From NCBI RefSeq assembly GCF_040372045.1, contig NZ_BAABWH010000001.1: a stretch of DNA of 64,000 nucleotides, one strand, 5' to 3'. Position numbers and translations under genes: made by a program. Every line of letters begins with the position of its first letter. The stretch's first letter is position 1. Positions 43,721 through 52,986 of the stretch are shown piece after piece. Below the pieces are notes generated by a model. That model was not told the DNA's origin. It did not search any database and saw only the letters and a list, made by a program, of their open reading frames with translations. This DNA comes from Thalassolituus sp006212115. GTDB lineage: Bacteria > Pseudomonadota > Gammaproteobacteria > Pseudomonadales > Oceanobacteraceae.

Positions 43721-44572
43721 TTACCGGCTGCGTACTTTGCTTTCCACTTCGTCGAATGTTGGGCGTTTGTGCGTAAACAGCGATTTACGGCCAAACTCGA
43801 CGGCAAGCTGAGGTGGTAACCCGTTCAATGACGCAATAATGCAGGCCTTGGATGCCTCATAGAGTTTGATTTCTTCTTCGGCGATATGACGCATAACCGA
43901 TGAAACCGGGCCGACCAGACCGTAGGCCAATAGCACACCGCTAAATGTACCGACCAGTGCTGCGGCAACGTGCGCACCGATTTCGTTAATGTCTCCGCCG
44001 ATGGCGCCCATCGTAATGACGATACCCAACACAGCGGCAACGATGCCAAAACCGGGTAGCGCATCAGACACTTTACCGACCGCCATTCCCGGCTGCTCAA
44101 GTTCATGCAGTCGTGCCTCTATTTCCTGGTCCATCAGTGATTCGAGCTCAAACGATGTCAGGTTGCCTGCGGCGATGATGCGGAAGTAATCCGCAATAAA
44201 TACGGCCAGCTCGTGGTTTGCCTGAATCGCAGGATAACGTGCGAACAGCGCACTGGTGTCCGGATTTTCGACATCTGCCTCGATCGCCATGATTCCCTCT
44301 CGGCGTGCCTTATTGAGAATGTCGTAGAGAAGTCCCAGTACATCCATATACATGGCTTTGGGGATGTTACCCCCCATAATGACGCGCGGAATCTGCCGGA
44401 AGGTCGACCAGACGACATGCCAGGGATTAGATAATAAAAAGGCGCCCAAAGCGGCCCCGACGATAATCAGAATCTCGAAGGGCTGCCACAATGCCAGCAG
44501 CTGTCCGTGCGACATCACATAGCCGTACAGCACACTACCAAAAACAATGACAATTCCTGCTACAAATAGCAT
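43721..44572 (-). CDS. motA: Flagellar motor stator protein MotA
   Basis: MotA forms the pentameric proton-channel ring around the MotB dimer. The 283-residue protein has four transmembrane segments (about 1-20, 32-50, 170-195 and 200-225), a large cytoplasmic loop with the charged REGIMAIEADVENP region and LPGFGIVAAVLGIVITMG with the conserved Pro. It is the first gene of the motA-motB operon; the 245-bp region upstream holds its promoter and that of the divergent HDOD gene. Confidence 0.95.
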   Translation of the reverse strand: MLFVAGIVIVFGSVLYGYVMSHGQLLALWQPFEILIIVGAALGAFLLSNPWHVVWSTFRQIPRVIMGGNIPKAMYMDVLGLLYDILNKARREGIMAIEADVENPDTSALFARYPAIQANHELAVFIADYFRIIAAGNLTSFELESLMDQEIEARLHELEQPGMAVGKVSDALPGFGIVAAVLGIVITMGAIGGDINEIGAHVAAALVGTFSGVLLAYGLVGPVSSVMRHIAEEEIKLYEASKACIIASLNGLPPQLAVEFGRKSLFTHKRPTFDEVESKVRSR

Positions 44573-44817
44573 CCAGCTCGTTTCCTCAAACGGTTACCCG
44601 CGTAATTCCTGTTGCGTTGGTTTACCTCACTGCGCATGTCACTGACCAGTAGTTAACAATCTCGCTAACAACTTGGCTGACATACCTGACGGGTAACCTC
44701 AGCAGCAAAACTCAGTGACAGAAGAGACACACAGATTCAACAGGAGGAAATACGCATCACTACTATAGTAAGTAAAGGATACAAATGACCTTTTAACAAA
44801 CCGGGAATACTCGCTTC

Positions 44818-46572
44818 ATGCAGAATGCTGCACTCCAGATTCCGACTGCCGCGCAGTGGGAGGCCGTACTGGCGTTTCGGGCCATGCCTATTCTTCAAAA
44901 CACACGTGATGCATTACGGCGTGAACTACAGAATCCTCAGGTCAGCTTTGATTCGCTGGTCCCCATTGCTGAGCGTGATCCTGCGCTTTGCTGGCACCTG
45001 TTACAGCGGGCAGTCAGCCATAACCCCGGTTGCCGCGAGCAGATCCATGGCGTGTACAACTGCCTGTCACTATTAGGCATGCAGGAGCTGGTGACACTGG
45101 TAAAAAATCTGCCAACTGTCGGGGATCAGCCCGAAGACCCCAGTGAAAAGATGTATCAGCAAGCGCTGTACACCGCTCACATGGCCGGTTGTCTGGCAGC
45201 GCAATGGGCCAGTGCAAAAGGTGCCCCAACCAACACGGCCTACTGGTCAGCTATGCTGGCTCACTCTATTTTGTGGCCGTGGTTATTGTTGGAGAGGTCC
45301 AGCCACAACTGGCTGCACTTCCTGAGCGAAGGTGATGATCTGGTGACCGCCTCGCGCAAAGTATTCGGGCATTCTCCCGATAACTGGAAACGGCTGGTCA
45401 GGCGCCACAACTTACCCGACTCAGTGGCTGATATTTTTCAGAGGGACAAGTTACCCGATGCTCGGGACTGGCGACGTCTGCGCCGTCAGGACCCACGGGA
45501 CCTCGACAGCGGCCGCCAACTGATACACCGCAGTCAGACGGAATCTATGCTGGCATTAACAGCGGCTGGCACGGCCTGGCATCTCCACATTAACCCAGAA
45601 GGTGATCGCAGCCAGCGCTGGCTTACCATCAGCAGTCATGCGCAAGGGCGTCGATTCCCTGCTCTTGTTCTCGAGAGTCGTGATGTTCAGATCAAAGAGG
45701 CACGTCTGCGCAAGTCGTCTTTTGCCTCTGGTATCGGACTACTGGCCACACCGCAGCCCGAAGGTCTCAGCTACCCGATGTGGCTACCTGAACGCGAGAC
45801 CTTTACACCGACAGCCGCTACGCCTACTAATGAAAAACCTGTTGCTGAAACACCCGATACAGCAACTGCAGACACTGTTTCGCCGGACTCAGTTGCGCCA
45901 GAGGCAGTAACACCGGAAAAGGCTGCCCCGGCAAAAAATGCACAAATAGAGCCGCGCCCTACTACTCAGCCAGAACAACCGCAACGCGTAACCTCAGAAC
46001 CCGTACAACATGGCTCTGCCTATCTGAAGAAGTTAATGGGGCAACTGGCCGAATCGCCGGCCAGCTTTGGAGACTGGCACTATCTGATGCAAGGGGTACT
46101 GAAAGGCATCCAGCTCGGAATTGGCATTGACCACTCCATCGTGATGCTTCCGGGTAAAAATCGCTCTGCTCTACGCACAGTGTATGCTGAAAACCCGGAG
46201 GGATTGGCACCATTCAGTACCACCAGCATTCCGCTTCAGGTAGCCCCGCTCCTCCGGCAGTTGATGAAACAACAGGCCGCGGTGCACATAACGCCGGAGA
46301 CGTGTGAACGATACTTTAAAGGGATGCCAGCCGAGCTGGCCAACGCCCTTCCGAAAGAAATGATGCTTATGTCGGTTCATGCTGGGCGGGATCCTATCGG
46401 TATTGTAATAGCTGCTAACAGTGAGGCCGCTCCGATACCTAAAGAGCAATACCAGCGCTTCCGCCAACTCTGCAATACGACCAGCCAAGGGCTTGCGTCT
46501 CTGCGCCAGCTGAGCGCAAAGGCGAAAGCCAGTTCTGCATCGTCATCCGCTCCCGTGAGATCAAGTCAGTGA
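44818..46572 (+). CDS. HDOD-domain protein with C-terminal GAF-like region
   Basis: The 584-residue protein has an N-terminal HDOD-type helical domain (about 1-260; LRRELQNPQVSFDSLVPIAERDPALCWHLLQ, LSLLGMQELVTL), a Pro/Ala/Thr-rich linker at about 320-395 and a C-terminal region that looks GAF-like (about 400-565). HDOD proteins are inactive HD-domain relatives used as scaffolds in signalling and motility. It corresponds in position to the gene beside motAB in P. aeruginosa (recalled, not searched). It is divergent from motA and upstream of sseA. No catalytic motif is visible. Confidence 0.75.
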   Translation: MQNAALQIPTAAQWEAVLAFRAMPILQNTRDALRRELQNPQVSFDSLVPIAERDPALCWHLLQRAVSHNPGCREQIHGVYNCLSLLGMQELVTLVKNLPTVGDQPEDPSEKMYQQALYTAHMAGCLAAQWASAKGAPTNTAYWSAMLAHSILWPWLLLERSSHNWLHFLSEGDDLVTASRKVFGHSPDNWKRLVRRHNLPDSVADIFQRDKLPDARDWRRLRRQDPRDLDSGRQLIHRSQTESMLALTAAGTAWHLHINPEGDRSQRWLTISSHAQGRRFPALVLESRDVQIKEARLRKSSFASGIGLLATPQPEGLSYPMWLPERETFTPTAATPTNEKPVAETPDTATADTVSPDSVAPEAVTPEKAAPAKNAQIEPRPTTQPEQPQRVTSEPVQHGSAYLKKLMGQLAESPASFGDWHYLMQGVLKGIQLGIGIDHSIVMLPGKNRSALRTVYAENPEGLAPFSTTSIPLQVAPLLRQLMKQQAAVHITPETCERYFKGMPAELANALPKEMMLMSVHAGRDPIGIVIAANSEAAPIPKEQYQRFRQLCNTTSQGLASLRQLSAKAKASSASSSAPVRSSQ

Positions 46573-46672
46573 CCATCACGACCTGACACAGAGCAGGCAC
46601 TCAGATACACTTCGGGCTGTCTGGACTTGTTCCTGCCAATAACGACCCGACTGGTATCTGAGAAACCCGCTT

Positions 46673-47500
46673 ATGGCTGATATTCCTCTCCTGCTCGAAC
46701 CCCAGCAGCTCGCCGATATGTTTCCACTGAAGGATGTTCTGATCATTGATCAGAGCAAACTGGAAAATTTTGTTCAGGGGCACATTCCTGGCGCCGTACA
46801 TCTCGATTTTAAACGCCTGCAGCGCCCCGGAACGCCGGTACCCGGGCTGCTGCCAGATGCTCAGGAATTAGAAGCCGTCTTCAGTGAACTGGGTTTAACC
46901 CCTGACACCCATGTGATCTGTTCTGATGACGAAGGCGGCGGCTGGGCTGGACGTTTGATCTGGGTCCTAGATAGCATTGGCCACACCCAATATTCCTACC
47001 TCAATGGCGGTATCGTCGCCTGGAGAGAAGCGGGCCTGCCACAGGAAACCGGTGAGCACGCAACGGTACCTACCAGTTATCGTATTTCAGCCATTAATAC
47101 TGATTTCAGCGTGACAAAGGACGAGGTTCTTGCTCGCATTGGAGACGATGACTTTGCCATCTGGGATGCCCGTTCCGAGGCGGAGTATACCGGTGAGAAA
47201 GCCATTTCTAAGCGTGGCGGTCATATTCCGGGGGCCGTTAACTACGAATGGACGCGAGGTATGGATAAAGCGCGGGGCCTGCGTATTCAGGACCTCAACG
47301 AGTTCCGTCAGTTACTGGCGGACATGGGAATAGACGACAGCAAACAAATCGCAACGCATTGCCAAACTCACCACCGCTCTGGTTTTACGTATCTGGTCGC
47401 AAAAATTCTCGGATACGACGTGCGTGGCTATGCCGGTTCATGGTCCGAGTGGGGGAATGACGAGAACACCCCGATTGTCACAGGCCCACAACCTAATTAA
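46673..47500 (+). CDS. Two-domain rhodanese (thiosulfate/3-mercaptopyruvate sulfurtransferase)
   Basis: The 275-residue protein has tandem rhodanese domains. The first (about 1-125) is inactive in that position 85 region reads CSDDEGGGWAGR; the second carries an active-site loop with Cys in HCQTHHRSGF (about residue 228). The CQTHHR loop is atypical compared with CRxG-type loops and matches the P. aeruginosa RhdA-type thiosulfate sulfurtransferase (CQTHHR). It lies 11 nt before psd. Confidence 0.88.
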   Translation: MADIPLLLEPQQLADMFPLKDVLIIDQSKLENFVQGHIPGAVHLDFKRLQRPGTPVPGLLPDAQELEAVFSELGLTPDTHVICSDDEGGGWAGRLIWVLDSIGHTQYSYLNGGIVAWREAGLPQETGEHATVPTSYRISAINTDFSVTKDEVLARIGDDDFAIWDARSEAEYTGEKAISKRGGHIPGAVNYEWTRGMDKARGLRIQDLNEFRQLLADMGIDDSKQIATHCQTHHRSGFTYLVAKILGYDVRGYAGSWSEWGNDENTPIVTGPQPN

Positions 47501-47511
47501 GAGAATCCTCA

Positions 47512-48369
47512 ATGAGTATTAAAGATCGCCTGTTTATTGCCAGCCAGTATGTACTGCCTCAGCACCTGCTATCACGCGCCGTGGGCACCCTTGCAGATGC
47601 AGAAATGGAGTGGGTAAAGAACCCGCTGATTAACCTTTTCATCAAACAGTTTGGCGTAAACATGAGCGAAGCTCAGCGACAGACTGCCAGTGAATTTAAA
47701 TCGTTTAATGATTTCTTCACCCGTGAACTGATCGATGGCGCACGCCCAATCGAAGGCGATGCGAGCGTCCTGTCTTCACCCGCCGATGGCGCAGTATCGC
47801 AACTCGGCGAAATCGTCGATGGTCGCGTGTTCCAGGCAAAAGGGCAGGACTACTGCCTGACTGAGCTATTGGGTGGCGACGCGCAACGTGCTGCACCTTT
47901 TATGGGGGGAGAGTTCGCCACAATTTACCTCTCTCCAAAAGATTACCATCGCGTTCATATGCCAATGAAAGGCACACTGCGCGACATGATTTACGTACCC
48001 GGTGACCTGTTTTCCGTTAATCAGGTAACAGCGGAAAACGTGCCCCGACTGTTTGCTCGTAATGAACGGGTCGTGTGTATTTTCGATACCGAAAAAGGCC
48101 CGATGGCCATGGTATTGGTCGGCGCGATGATTGTTGCAGCGGTAGAAACTGTCTGGGCTGGTCATATCGCACCTCCGCGCCGTGAACTTAAAGTCACGGA
48201 ATACGGAGCACCGACACCGGTATCTCTCGAGAAGGGCGCAGAAATGGGCCGCTTTAAGCTTGGGTCAACCGTGATCCTGTGTCATCCAAAAGACACAGTA
48301 AAGTGGAGCGAAAATCTGCAGGCAGGCACGCCACTGCGCATGGGTGAAGCTATCGCTGACCTGGTCTGA
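47512..48369 (+). CDS. psd: Phosphatidylserine decarboxylase
   Basis: Psd makes phosphatidylethanolamine. The 285-residue proenzyme contains the LGST self-cleavage motif (FKLGSTVIL, Gly-Ser near 251) that yields the pyruvoyl alpha chain, DFFTRELIDGARPI near residue 65 and the HRVHMP active-site His region. A spaced purine-rich site precedes ATG 47512. Membrane-associated in the cytoplasm. Confidence 0.97.
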   Translation: MSIKDRLFIASQYVLPQHLLSRAVGTLADAEMEWVKNPLINLFIKQFGVNMSEAQRQTASEFKSFNDFFTRELIDGARPIEGDASVLSSPADGAVSQLGEIVDGRVFQAKGQDYCLTELLGGDAQRAAPFMGGEFATIYLSPKDYHRVHMPMKGTLRDMIYVPGDLFSVNQVTAENVPRLFARNERVVCIFDTEKGPMAMVLVGAMIVAAVETVWAGHIAPPRRELKVTEYGAPTPVSLEKGAEMGRFKLGSTVILCHPKDTVKWSENLQAGTPLRMGEAIADLV

Positions 48370-48374
48370 GCCAC

Positions 48375-49310
48375 TTAAGCTTTATTCCAATCAAAGCTGA
48401 GCACATCGCTGATGCGCTCAGCGCCAGTCAGATGCATTAGCAAGCGGTCCGCGCCCATGGCGACACCGCTGCATTCTGGTAAGCCCTGCTCGATAGCAGC
48501 CAGTAACGCCTCGTCAATCGGACGTCCGTTCGCCTCCTTAACAAAACGGCGACGCTGCTCATCAGCATCGGTCAGTTCATCGTAACCATTGGCCAGTTCT
48601 GTGCCGTTAAAGAACAGCTCAAATCGTCTTGCCACAGAGTGTCCGGCTTCGTTCTGACTCACTTTCGCCAGCGCGGCCTGACTTGCCGGAAAGTCCGAAA
48701 TAAAAACGAGTGTCTGCTCTGGTAAGGCTGGCTCAACCAGATGACTCATGATGATATCCAACCAACCGTCACGGCTAAGCTGTAAATCATGACCAGCAGC
48801 CTGAATACCCACGTCTGCAACCTCCGCATCGCTCGCAGAATGCACATCAATGCCTACATACTGCTGCAGGGCCTGACTGTAACTGATACGAACTTCCGGC
48901 AGCTCTGACCATCTGGACGCAAACACCTCGCGGACCAGATCCCGAACTTCATCCATCAAGCGGACTAGGCTCCAATCAAGACGATACCATTCGATCATGG
49001 TGAACTCTGGATTGTGGCGTTGGCCAGCCTCGCCCCGGCGAAACACTTTACACATTTGCCAGATATCACCGCTGCCGGCACACAGCAGACGCTTCATGGG
49101 ATATTCCGGCGACGTGTTGAGCCAACGATGATCGGTGGTCTGCATCGGTTCGATATTGGGGTCGGATACGGGGACACGACTGATGATCGGCGTATCGACT
49201 TCGAGAACATCACGTTGGTCAAAGAACGACCGAACCGTGCGGTAAAACGCAGAACGGGCAGCCAAGGCTGCCCGATCACAAGTTGGGTACCAGTCAGACG
49301 ACTCAGGCAC
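48375..49310 (-). CDS. epmA: EF-P beta-lysine ligase EpmA (GenX/PoxA)
   Basis: EpmA is a truncated class II LysRS paralogue that attaches (R)-beta-lysine to EF-P. The 311-residue protein has the class II core without an anticodon-binding domain: HNPEFTMIEWYR, ELANGYDEL and GVAMGADRLLMHL (motif 3). It starts at GTG 49310, overlapping the efp stop by 8 nt, so the enzyme and its substrate are co-expressed. Confidence 0.95.
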   Translation of the reverse strand: MPESSDWYPTCDRAALAARSAFYRTVRSFFDQRDVLEVDTPIISRVPVSDPNIEPMQTTDHRWLNTSPEYPMKRLLCAGSGDIWQMCKVFRRGEAGQRHNPEFTMIEWYRLDWSLVRLMDEVRDLVREVFASRWSELPEVRISYSQALQQYVGIDVHSASDAEVADVGIQAAGHDLQLSRDGWLDIIMSHLVEPALPEQTLVFISDFPASQAALAKVSQNEAGHSVARRFELFFNGTELANGYDELTDADEQRRRFVKEANGRPIDEALLAAIEQGLPECSGVAMGADRLLMHLTGAERISDVLSFDWNKA

Positions 49311-49869
49311 GACCGACGTAGTCGCCTGTGCGAGTGTCGATTTTCAGGACTTCACCAATATTGATGAACAGTGGCACTTTCACCACAGCACCCGTCGACA
49401 GCGTCGCAGGCTTGCTGCCACCATTAGCGGTATCGCCTTTTACGCCCGGATCGGTCTCAACGACTTCAAGATCCACAAAGTTTGGCGGAGCAACGGTCAG
49501 AACAGCACCGTTAAACAGGGTCACGACGTACACTTCCTGCTCTTTCAGCCATTTGATCGTTTCGCCGACGGCTTCTTCAGACGCGCCGTGCTGCTCGAAA
49601 GAGCCGTCAGTCGCCATGAAGTGCCAGAATTCACCATCGTTGTACAGATACTCCATGTCATATTCCATGACATCAGCACCTTCCAGTGACTCACCAGACT
49701 TGAAGGTTTTTTCCAGTACACGTCCATTGCGCAGGTTACGCAGCTTAACGCGGTTGAAAGCCTGGCCCTTGCCCGGTTTCACATACTCGTTCTCAAGGAT
49801 GGAGCACGGCTCGTTGTCGAGCATCACCTTGAGACCTGATTTAAATTCGTTGGTAGAATAGTTAGCCAT
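49303..49869 (-). CDS. efp: Elongation factor P
   Basis: EF-P rescues ribosomes stalled at polyproline. The 188-residue protein shows the KOW-like domain I with the modified Lys in VKPGKGQA (about residue 34), domain II and the domain III end HTRTGDYVGR-like KIDTRTGDYVGRA. Lys at the loop tip fits beta-lysylation by EpmA and EpmB, encoded on either side. It starts at ATG 49869 and is divergent from epmB. Confidence 0.97.
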   Translation of the reverse strand: MANYSTNEFKSGLKVMLDNEPCSILENEYVKPGKGQAFNRVKLRNLRNGRVLEKTFKSGESLEGADVMEYDMEYLYNDGEFWHFMATDGSFEQHGASEEAVGETIKWLKEQEVYVVTLFNGAVLTVAPPNFVDLEVVETDPGVKGDTANGGSKPATLSTGAVVKVPLFINIGEVLKIDTRTGDYVGRA

Positions 49870-49903
49870 TTTGACTTCCGATTATGTCAGGTACAAAAAT
49901 AAG

Positions 49904-50932
49904 GTGCGTATCATAACGCGAACAGAGCCGCCTGTAGAGATGCAGGATTGGCAACAGATTCTGGCAGCCTCATTTCGGGATGCCAGCGCCCTCCTCGAGT
50001 ATCTGGATATCGATGCGCGCCATGCCCTGCCGGACGACCACCCCGCACTGACGTTTCCCGTGCTAGTACCAGTAACTCTGGCCAATCAGATGCAGCGTGG
50101 CGATATCAATGACCCCCTGCTTCGCCAGGTGTTACCCATACACAGTGAAGGCGAACTTCCTGACATGCCTGGCTTCAGCCTTGATCCATTAGGAGAGCAG
50201 GACACCAACGTCTGTAAGGGTATTATTCATAAGTACCATGGCCGCGTTCTGCTGCTCACGGCAACGACCTGTGCCATTAACTGTCGTTACTGTTTCCGGC
50301 GACACTTTGACTACAAGGATAATCGTCTCAGCCGGAAGCAACGCCTGGAAGCTCTGTCTTACATCGCTGCAGACAATAGCATCTCCGAAGTCATCCTCAG
50401 TGGCGGCGATCCCTTGATGCTCAGTGACGAGACTATTGCTGAACTGGTGTCTGGAATCGAGAAGATTTCTCATGTACGCCGAATCCGCATTCACAGCAGG
50501 CTCCCTGTGGTTATTCCGCAACGTCTGACACAAAAGCTACAGGACATTTTGAGCCAAAGTAATTGTCAGACCAGTCTCGTTTTACACACCAATCATGGTA
50601 ACGAGCTAACGCCCGAGCATAAGGAAAGGCTACTGAATCTGCGTAATTCCGGTGTCACCTTGCTGAATCAAAGTGTCCTGTTGAAGGGCGTCAATGATGA
50701 TCTAAGTATTCTGACTGAATTAAGCGAGAAACTCTTTACAATGGGGGTTTTGCCCTATTACCTTCACCTCGCAGATAAAGTTATTGGAGCACACCATTTT
50801 GTGGTGAGTGATACCGAGGCAGCCGCACTTTATTTGCAGGTTCGTGAACGCTTGCCGGGCTACCTTGTCCCTCAATTAGTAAGAGAAATTCCGGGCGAAC
50901 CTTATAAGCAACCGTATCCAGTCATGGCCTGA
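49904..50932 (+). CDS. epmB: Lysine 2,3-aminomutase EpmB
   Basis: EpmB converts (S)-alpha-lysine to (R)-beta-lysine for EF-P modification. The radical SAM/PLP enzyme has CAINCRYCFRRHF (4Fe-4S), SGGDPLM, RIRIHSRLPV, the PLP-Lys region and GYLVPQLVREIPGE at the end. The open frame extends to a TTG at 49871, which would start one base from efp's divergent start with its ribosome site inside efp; GTG 49904 gives an N-terminus close in length to E. coli EpmB and is preferred. The start remains uncertain. Confidence 0.9.
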   Translation: MRIITRTEPPVEMQDWQQILAASFRDASALLEYLDIDARHALPDDHPALTFPVLVPVTLANQMQRGDINDPLLRQVLPIHSEGELPDMPGFSLDPLGEQDTNVCKGIIHKYHGRVLLLTATTCAINCRYCFRRHFDYKDNRLSRKQRLEALSYIAADNSISEVILSGGDPLMLSDETIAELVSGIEKISHVRRIRIHSRLPVVIPQRLTQKLQDILSQSNCQTSLVLHTNHGNELTPEHKERLLNLRNSGVTLLNQSVLLKGVNDDLSILTELSEKLFTMGVLPYYLHLADKVIGAHHFVVSDTEAAALYLQVRERLPGYLVPQLVREIPGEPYKQPYPVMA

Positions 50933-51084
50933 TTGCGAAGCCATTTTGTGATAGCGTAGGCAGAACGGGTAAAAGAAATTCACATTTCTGAGTTGAAACG
51001 GTTAAATGGTGTGTAGTTACTGGAAAAAACACGCCATTGGGGCTATATAAAACGCTAACCTTAACCAGTTAACAGCAGGATCGC

Positions 51085-52893
51085 ATGGACAGCCAGAGCA
51101 CACCGATTACATTGCATATCCCAAATGCAACTCAATCTGAGTTGTCGTTTTGTGGTGCGGGTCTCCAGGCGTTCTCTCAATGGGCCAAAAGTCTTCCTAT
51201 GGCCAACACGGGTGAAGCTTCCCGTCAGCTCTATCAAGCTATCCGCGAACTGAATGCCCTGAGTTGCCCTCCTGCCCAGCGTTTTGAACTGCTGGAGGTC
51301 ATCCGTCCCTATATTCATTCGGTCTGCAAAGTACTTAATAAACATTTTTTGCAGTCTTCTGTTTCCCTGAATGACAAACAACTGAAAATCGCCAACCTGA
51401 GTCAGGCGTTGCAAGGCCACCTTGCCACTGGCTATAAGATGGTGATTGCGCACAGCGTTGACCTGCTGGGTGCCGGCGATAAACCCCCTCGGCATTTTGC
51501 TCCGGCCATACATCGCGCGATCGTAGATAGCGGACAAATTATTCTCCGCGCCTATCAGTTGTACTTCCAGCCACCTGAGCGCACCTGGCTGGACCTGAAT
51601 CAGATTTACCTGATGGCCGAGGCCCGTCGCCTCGACAATATCAGCATCGAAGATCAGCAAGCACGCTATGTGCACAAGTCGAGCATCCGGAATGCGTTTA
51701 TCCGCATTCATCTGCTTGGCTGCGCGAAACCCAGCAATTTGCGTCAGCAGGATCTGGCTCAACTCTATGAAGTGTGTGAATACTGGGCACCATTCTCAGA
51801 CTTGACTGCCGCAGATGATGAAAGCGCGTTATTTATTATCAATCTGCACCGCGATCGCCCGGGGCAGTATCGTCAGCACCTGCGCGACAATCAGAAAGTG
51901 AACTTCCGCAGTCTGAATACGCAAAAATTGGTGCAGGCACTGAAGGTGTATACCGCTGCTGGCAACGATGGTCGTATCACGGTTCCTGAAAAGACCAGCG
52001 AAACGCTGCTCGCGCACGCAATTCAGTCCTGGGGCATTCACTGGCAGCGCTCATTCCGTCGGGTACCCACCGAAGGTCAGCTCAGCGTATGTGTTGGCTT
52101 GTCCGCCCTACACTACTACACCGCAGGTAAGCGCGATTTCGACCAGGTTTCTCTAAAAATGAAACCGGTTGATCAAGGCCCCGGCGGTAAGTCTATTGAT
52201 ACCGGCGGCACCGTTTCCGATGACGTCTGGGCAGATGCCTTTGATGCTGGTGGCTCACGCATGCCAGACAACAAGTCCATGAATCTGGACGCGATTGAAT
52301 TCATAAACCGTCATCAGGCGGAAGACGACGACAGCGAACCTAAAACACGCTACAGCAGCTATGGTGTGGTGCTGATCAATACCAGTCCCGGCGGCTACTG
52401 CCTGCAATGGAAAGGAGAACTACCGAGCGCCATTCAGGCTGGTGAGCTGATTGGTATTCAGGAAACCGGTGTCCGTCACTGGTCTGTAGGTGCGATTCGC
52501 TGGATTCGACATGTTCGCGGACAAGGTACTCAACTGGGTGTGGAATTGCTCGCACCTCGTGCAGAAGTCGGCATCGCCCGCCTTCTGCAAAAAACAGGCA
52601 GCAATGGCCCTCAAATGCGCGCATTGGTCCTGCCTGCGATCAAAGCCATAGCTCAGCCTGCTAGTGTTATTCTGCCGCGCGTTCCGTTCCGGACGGGCAA
52701 TAAGATCGAACTGATGCATGAGAAACTGAGTGGCCGTTACCAGCTGAGCAAAAGCCTGGCGTCCACTAACAGCTTCGGGCAGTTCCAGTTCCGTAACGCG
52801 GGCGTATCGTCCGAACAGAAACCGCGTGTGGCCTCGACGGTCAGCGACGCTCTGATAGAAGACGATTTCGATTCCCTCTGGAATAAACTCTGA
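51085..52893 (+). CDS. PilZ-like signalling protein adjacent to fimX
   Basis: This 602-residue protein has a large helical N-terminal part (about 1-340) without recognised motifs. A disordered linker (about 355-420) leads to a C-terminal PilZ-like beta-barrel (about 422-520) with NTSPGG (residues 432-437), which fits the N-x-S-x2-G half of the c-di-GMP-binding signature. The RxxxR half is not evident. It corresponds in position to the P. aeruginosa gene upstream of fimX (recalled). The function is inferred to be c-di-GMP-linked control of pili. It ends at a terminator-like palindrome. Confidence 0.75.
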   Translation: MDSQSTPITLHIPNATQSELSFCGAGLQAFSQWAKSLPMANTGEASRQLYQAIRELNALSCPPAQRFELLEVIRPYIHSVCKVLNKHFLQSSVSLNDKQLKIANLSQALQGHLATGYKMVIAHSVDLLGAGDKPPRHFAPAIHRAIVDSGQIILRAYQLYFQPPERTWLDLNQIYLMAEARRLDNISIEDQQARYVHKSSIRNAFIRIHLLGCAKPSNLRQQDLAQLYEVCEYWAPFSDLTAADDESALFIINLHRDRPGQYRQHLRDNQKVNFRSLNTQKLVQALKVYTAAGNDGRITVPEKTSETLLAHAIQSWGIHWQRSFRRVPTEGQLSVCVGLSALHYYTAGKRDFDQVSLKMKPVDQGPGGKSIDTGGTVSDDVWADAFDAGGSRMPDNKSMNLDAIEFINRHQAEDDDSEPKTRYSSYGVVLINTSPGGYCLQWKGELPSAIQAGELIGIQETGVRHWSVGAIRWIRHVRGQGTQLGVELLAPRAEVGIARLLQKTGSNGPQMRALVLPAIKAIAQPASVILPRVPFRTGNKIELMHEKLSGRYQLSKSLASTNSFGQFQFRNAGVSSEQKPRVASTVSDALIEDDFDSLWNKL

Positions 52894-52903
52894 TCGGGCC
52901 AGG

Positions 52904-52937
52904 AGGTGACAAAATTTGTCACCTGTGTCGTTTTTCT
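52904..52937 (+). terminator. Terminator-like palindrome between the PilZ-like gene and fimX
   Basis: AGGTGACAAA-a-TTTGTCACCT (52904-52924) followed by GTGTCG and TTTTTCTTT. The perfect 10-bp arms fold to a stem with a small loop, just after the stop at 52893. Confidence 0.55.
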
Positions 52938-52953
52938 TTGAACCATCTACACC

Positions 52954-52959
52954 TATAAT
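52954..52959 (+). promoter_or_regulatory. fimX: Probable -10 element of fimX
   Basis: A consensus TATAAT lies 28 nt before the fimX start and after the terminator-like palindrome. A weak -35 (TTTTTC, 52931-52936) is at 17-bp spacing, so fimX probably has its own promoter. Confidence 0.4.
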
Positions 52960-52986
52960 TCACGGTTTTTTCTGGCCGAGGTTTTC

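Noticed and set aside
44785..44796. Three-codon ORF ATG-ACC-TTT-TAA after an AAAGGA site upstream of the HDOD gene
   Set aside because: Too short to distinguish from chance and not shown to be a leader peptide.
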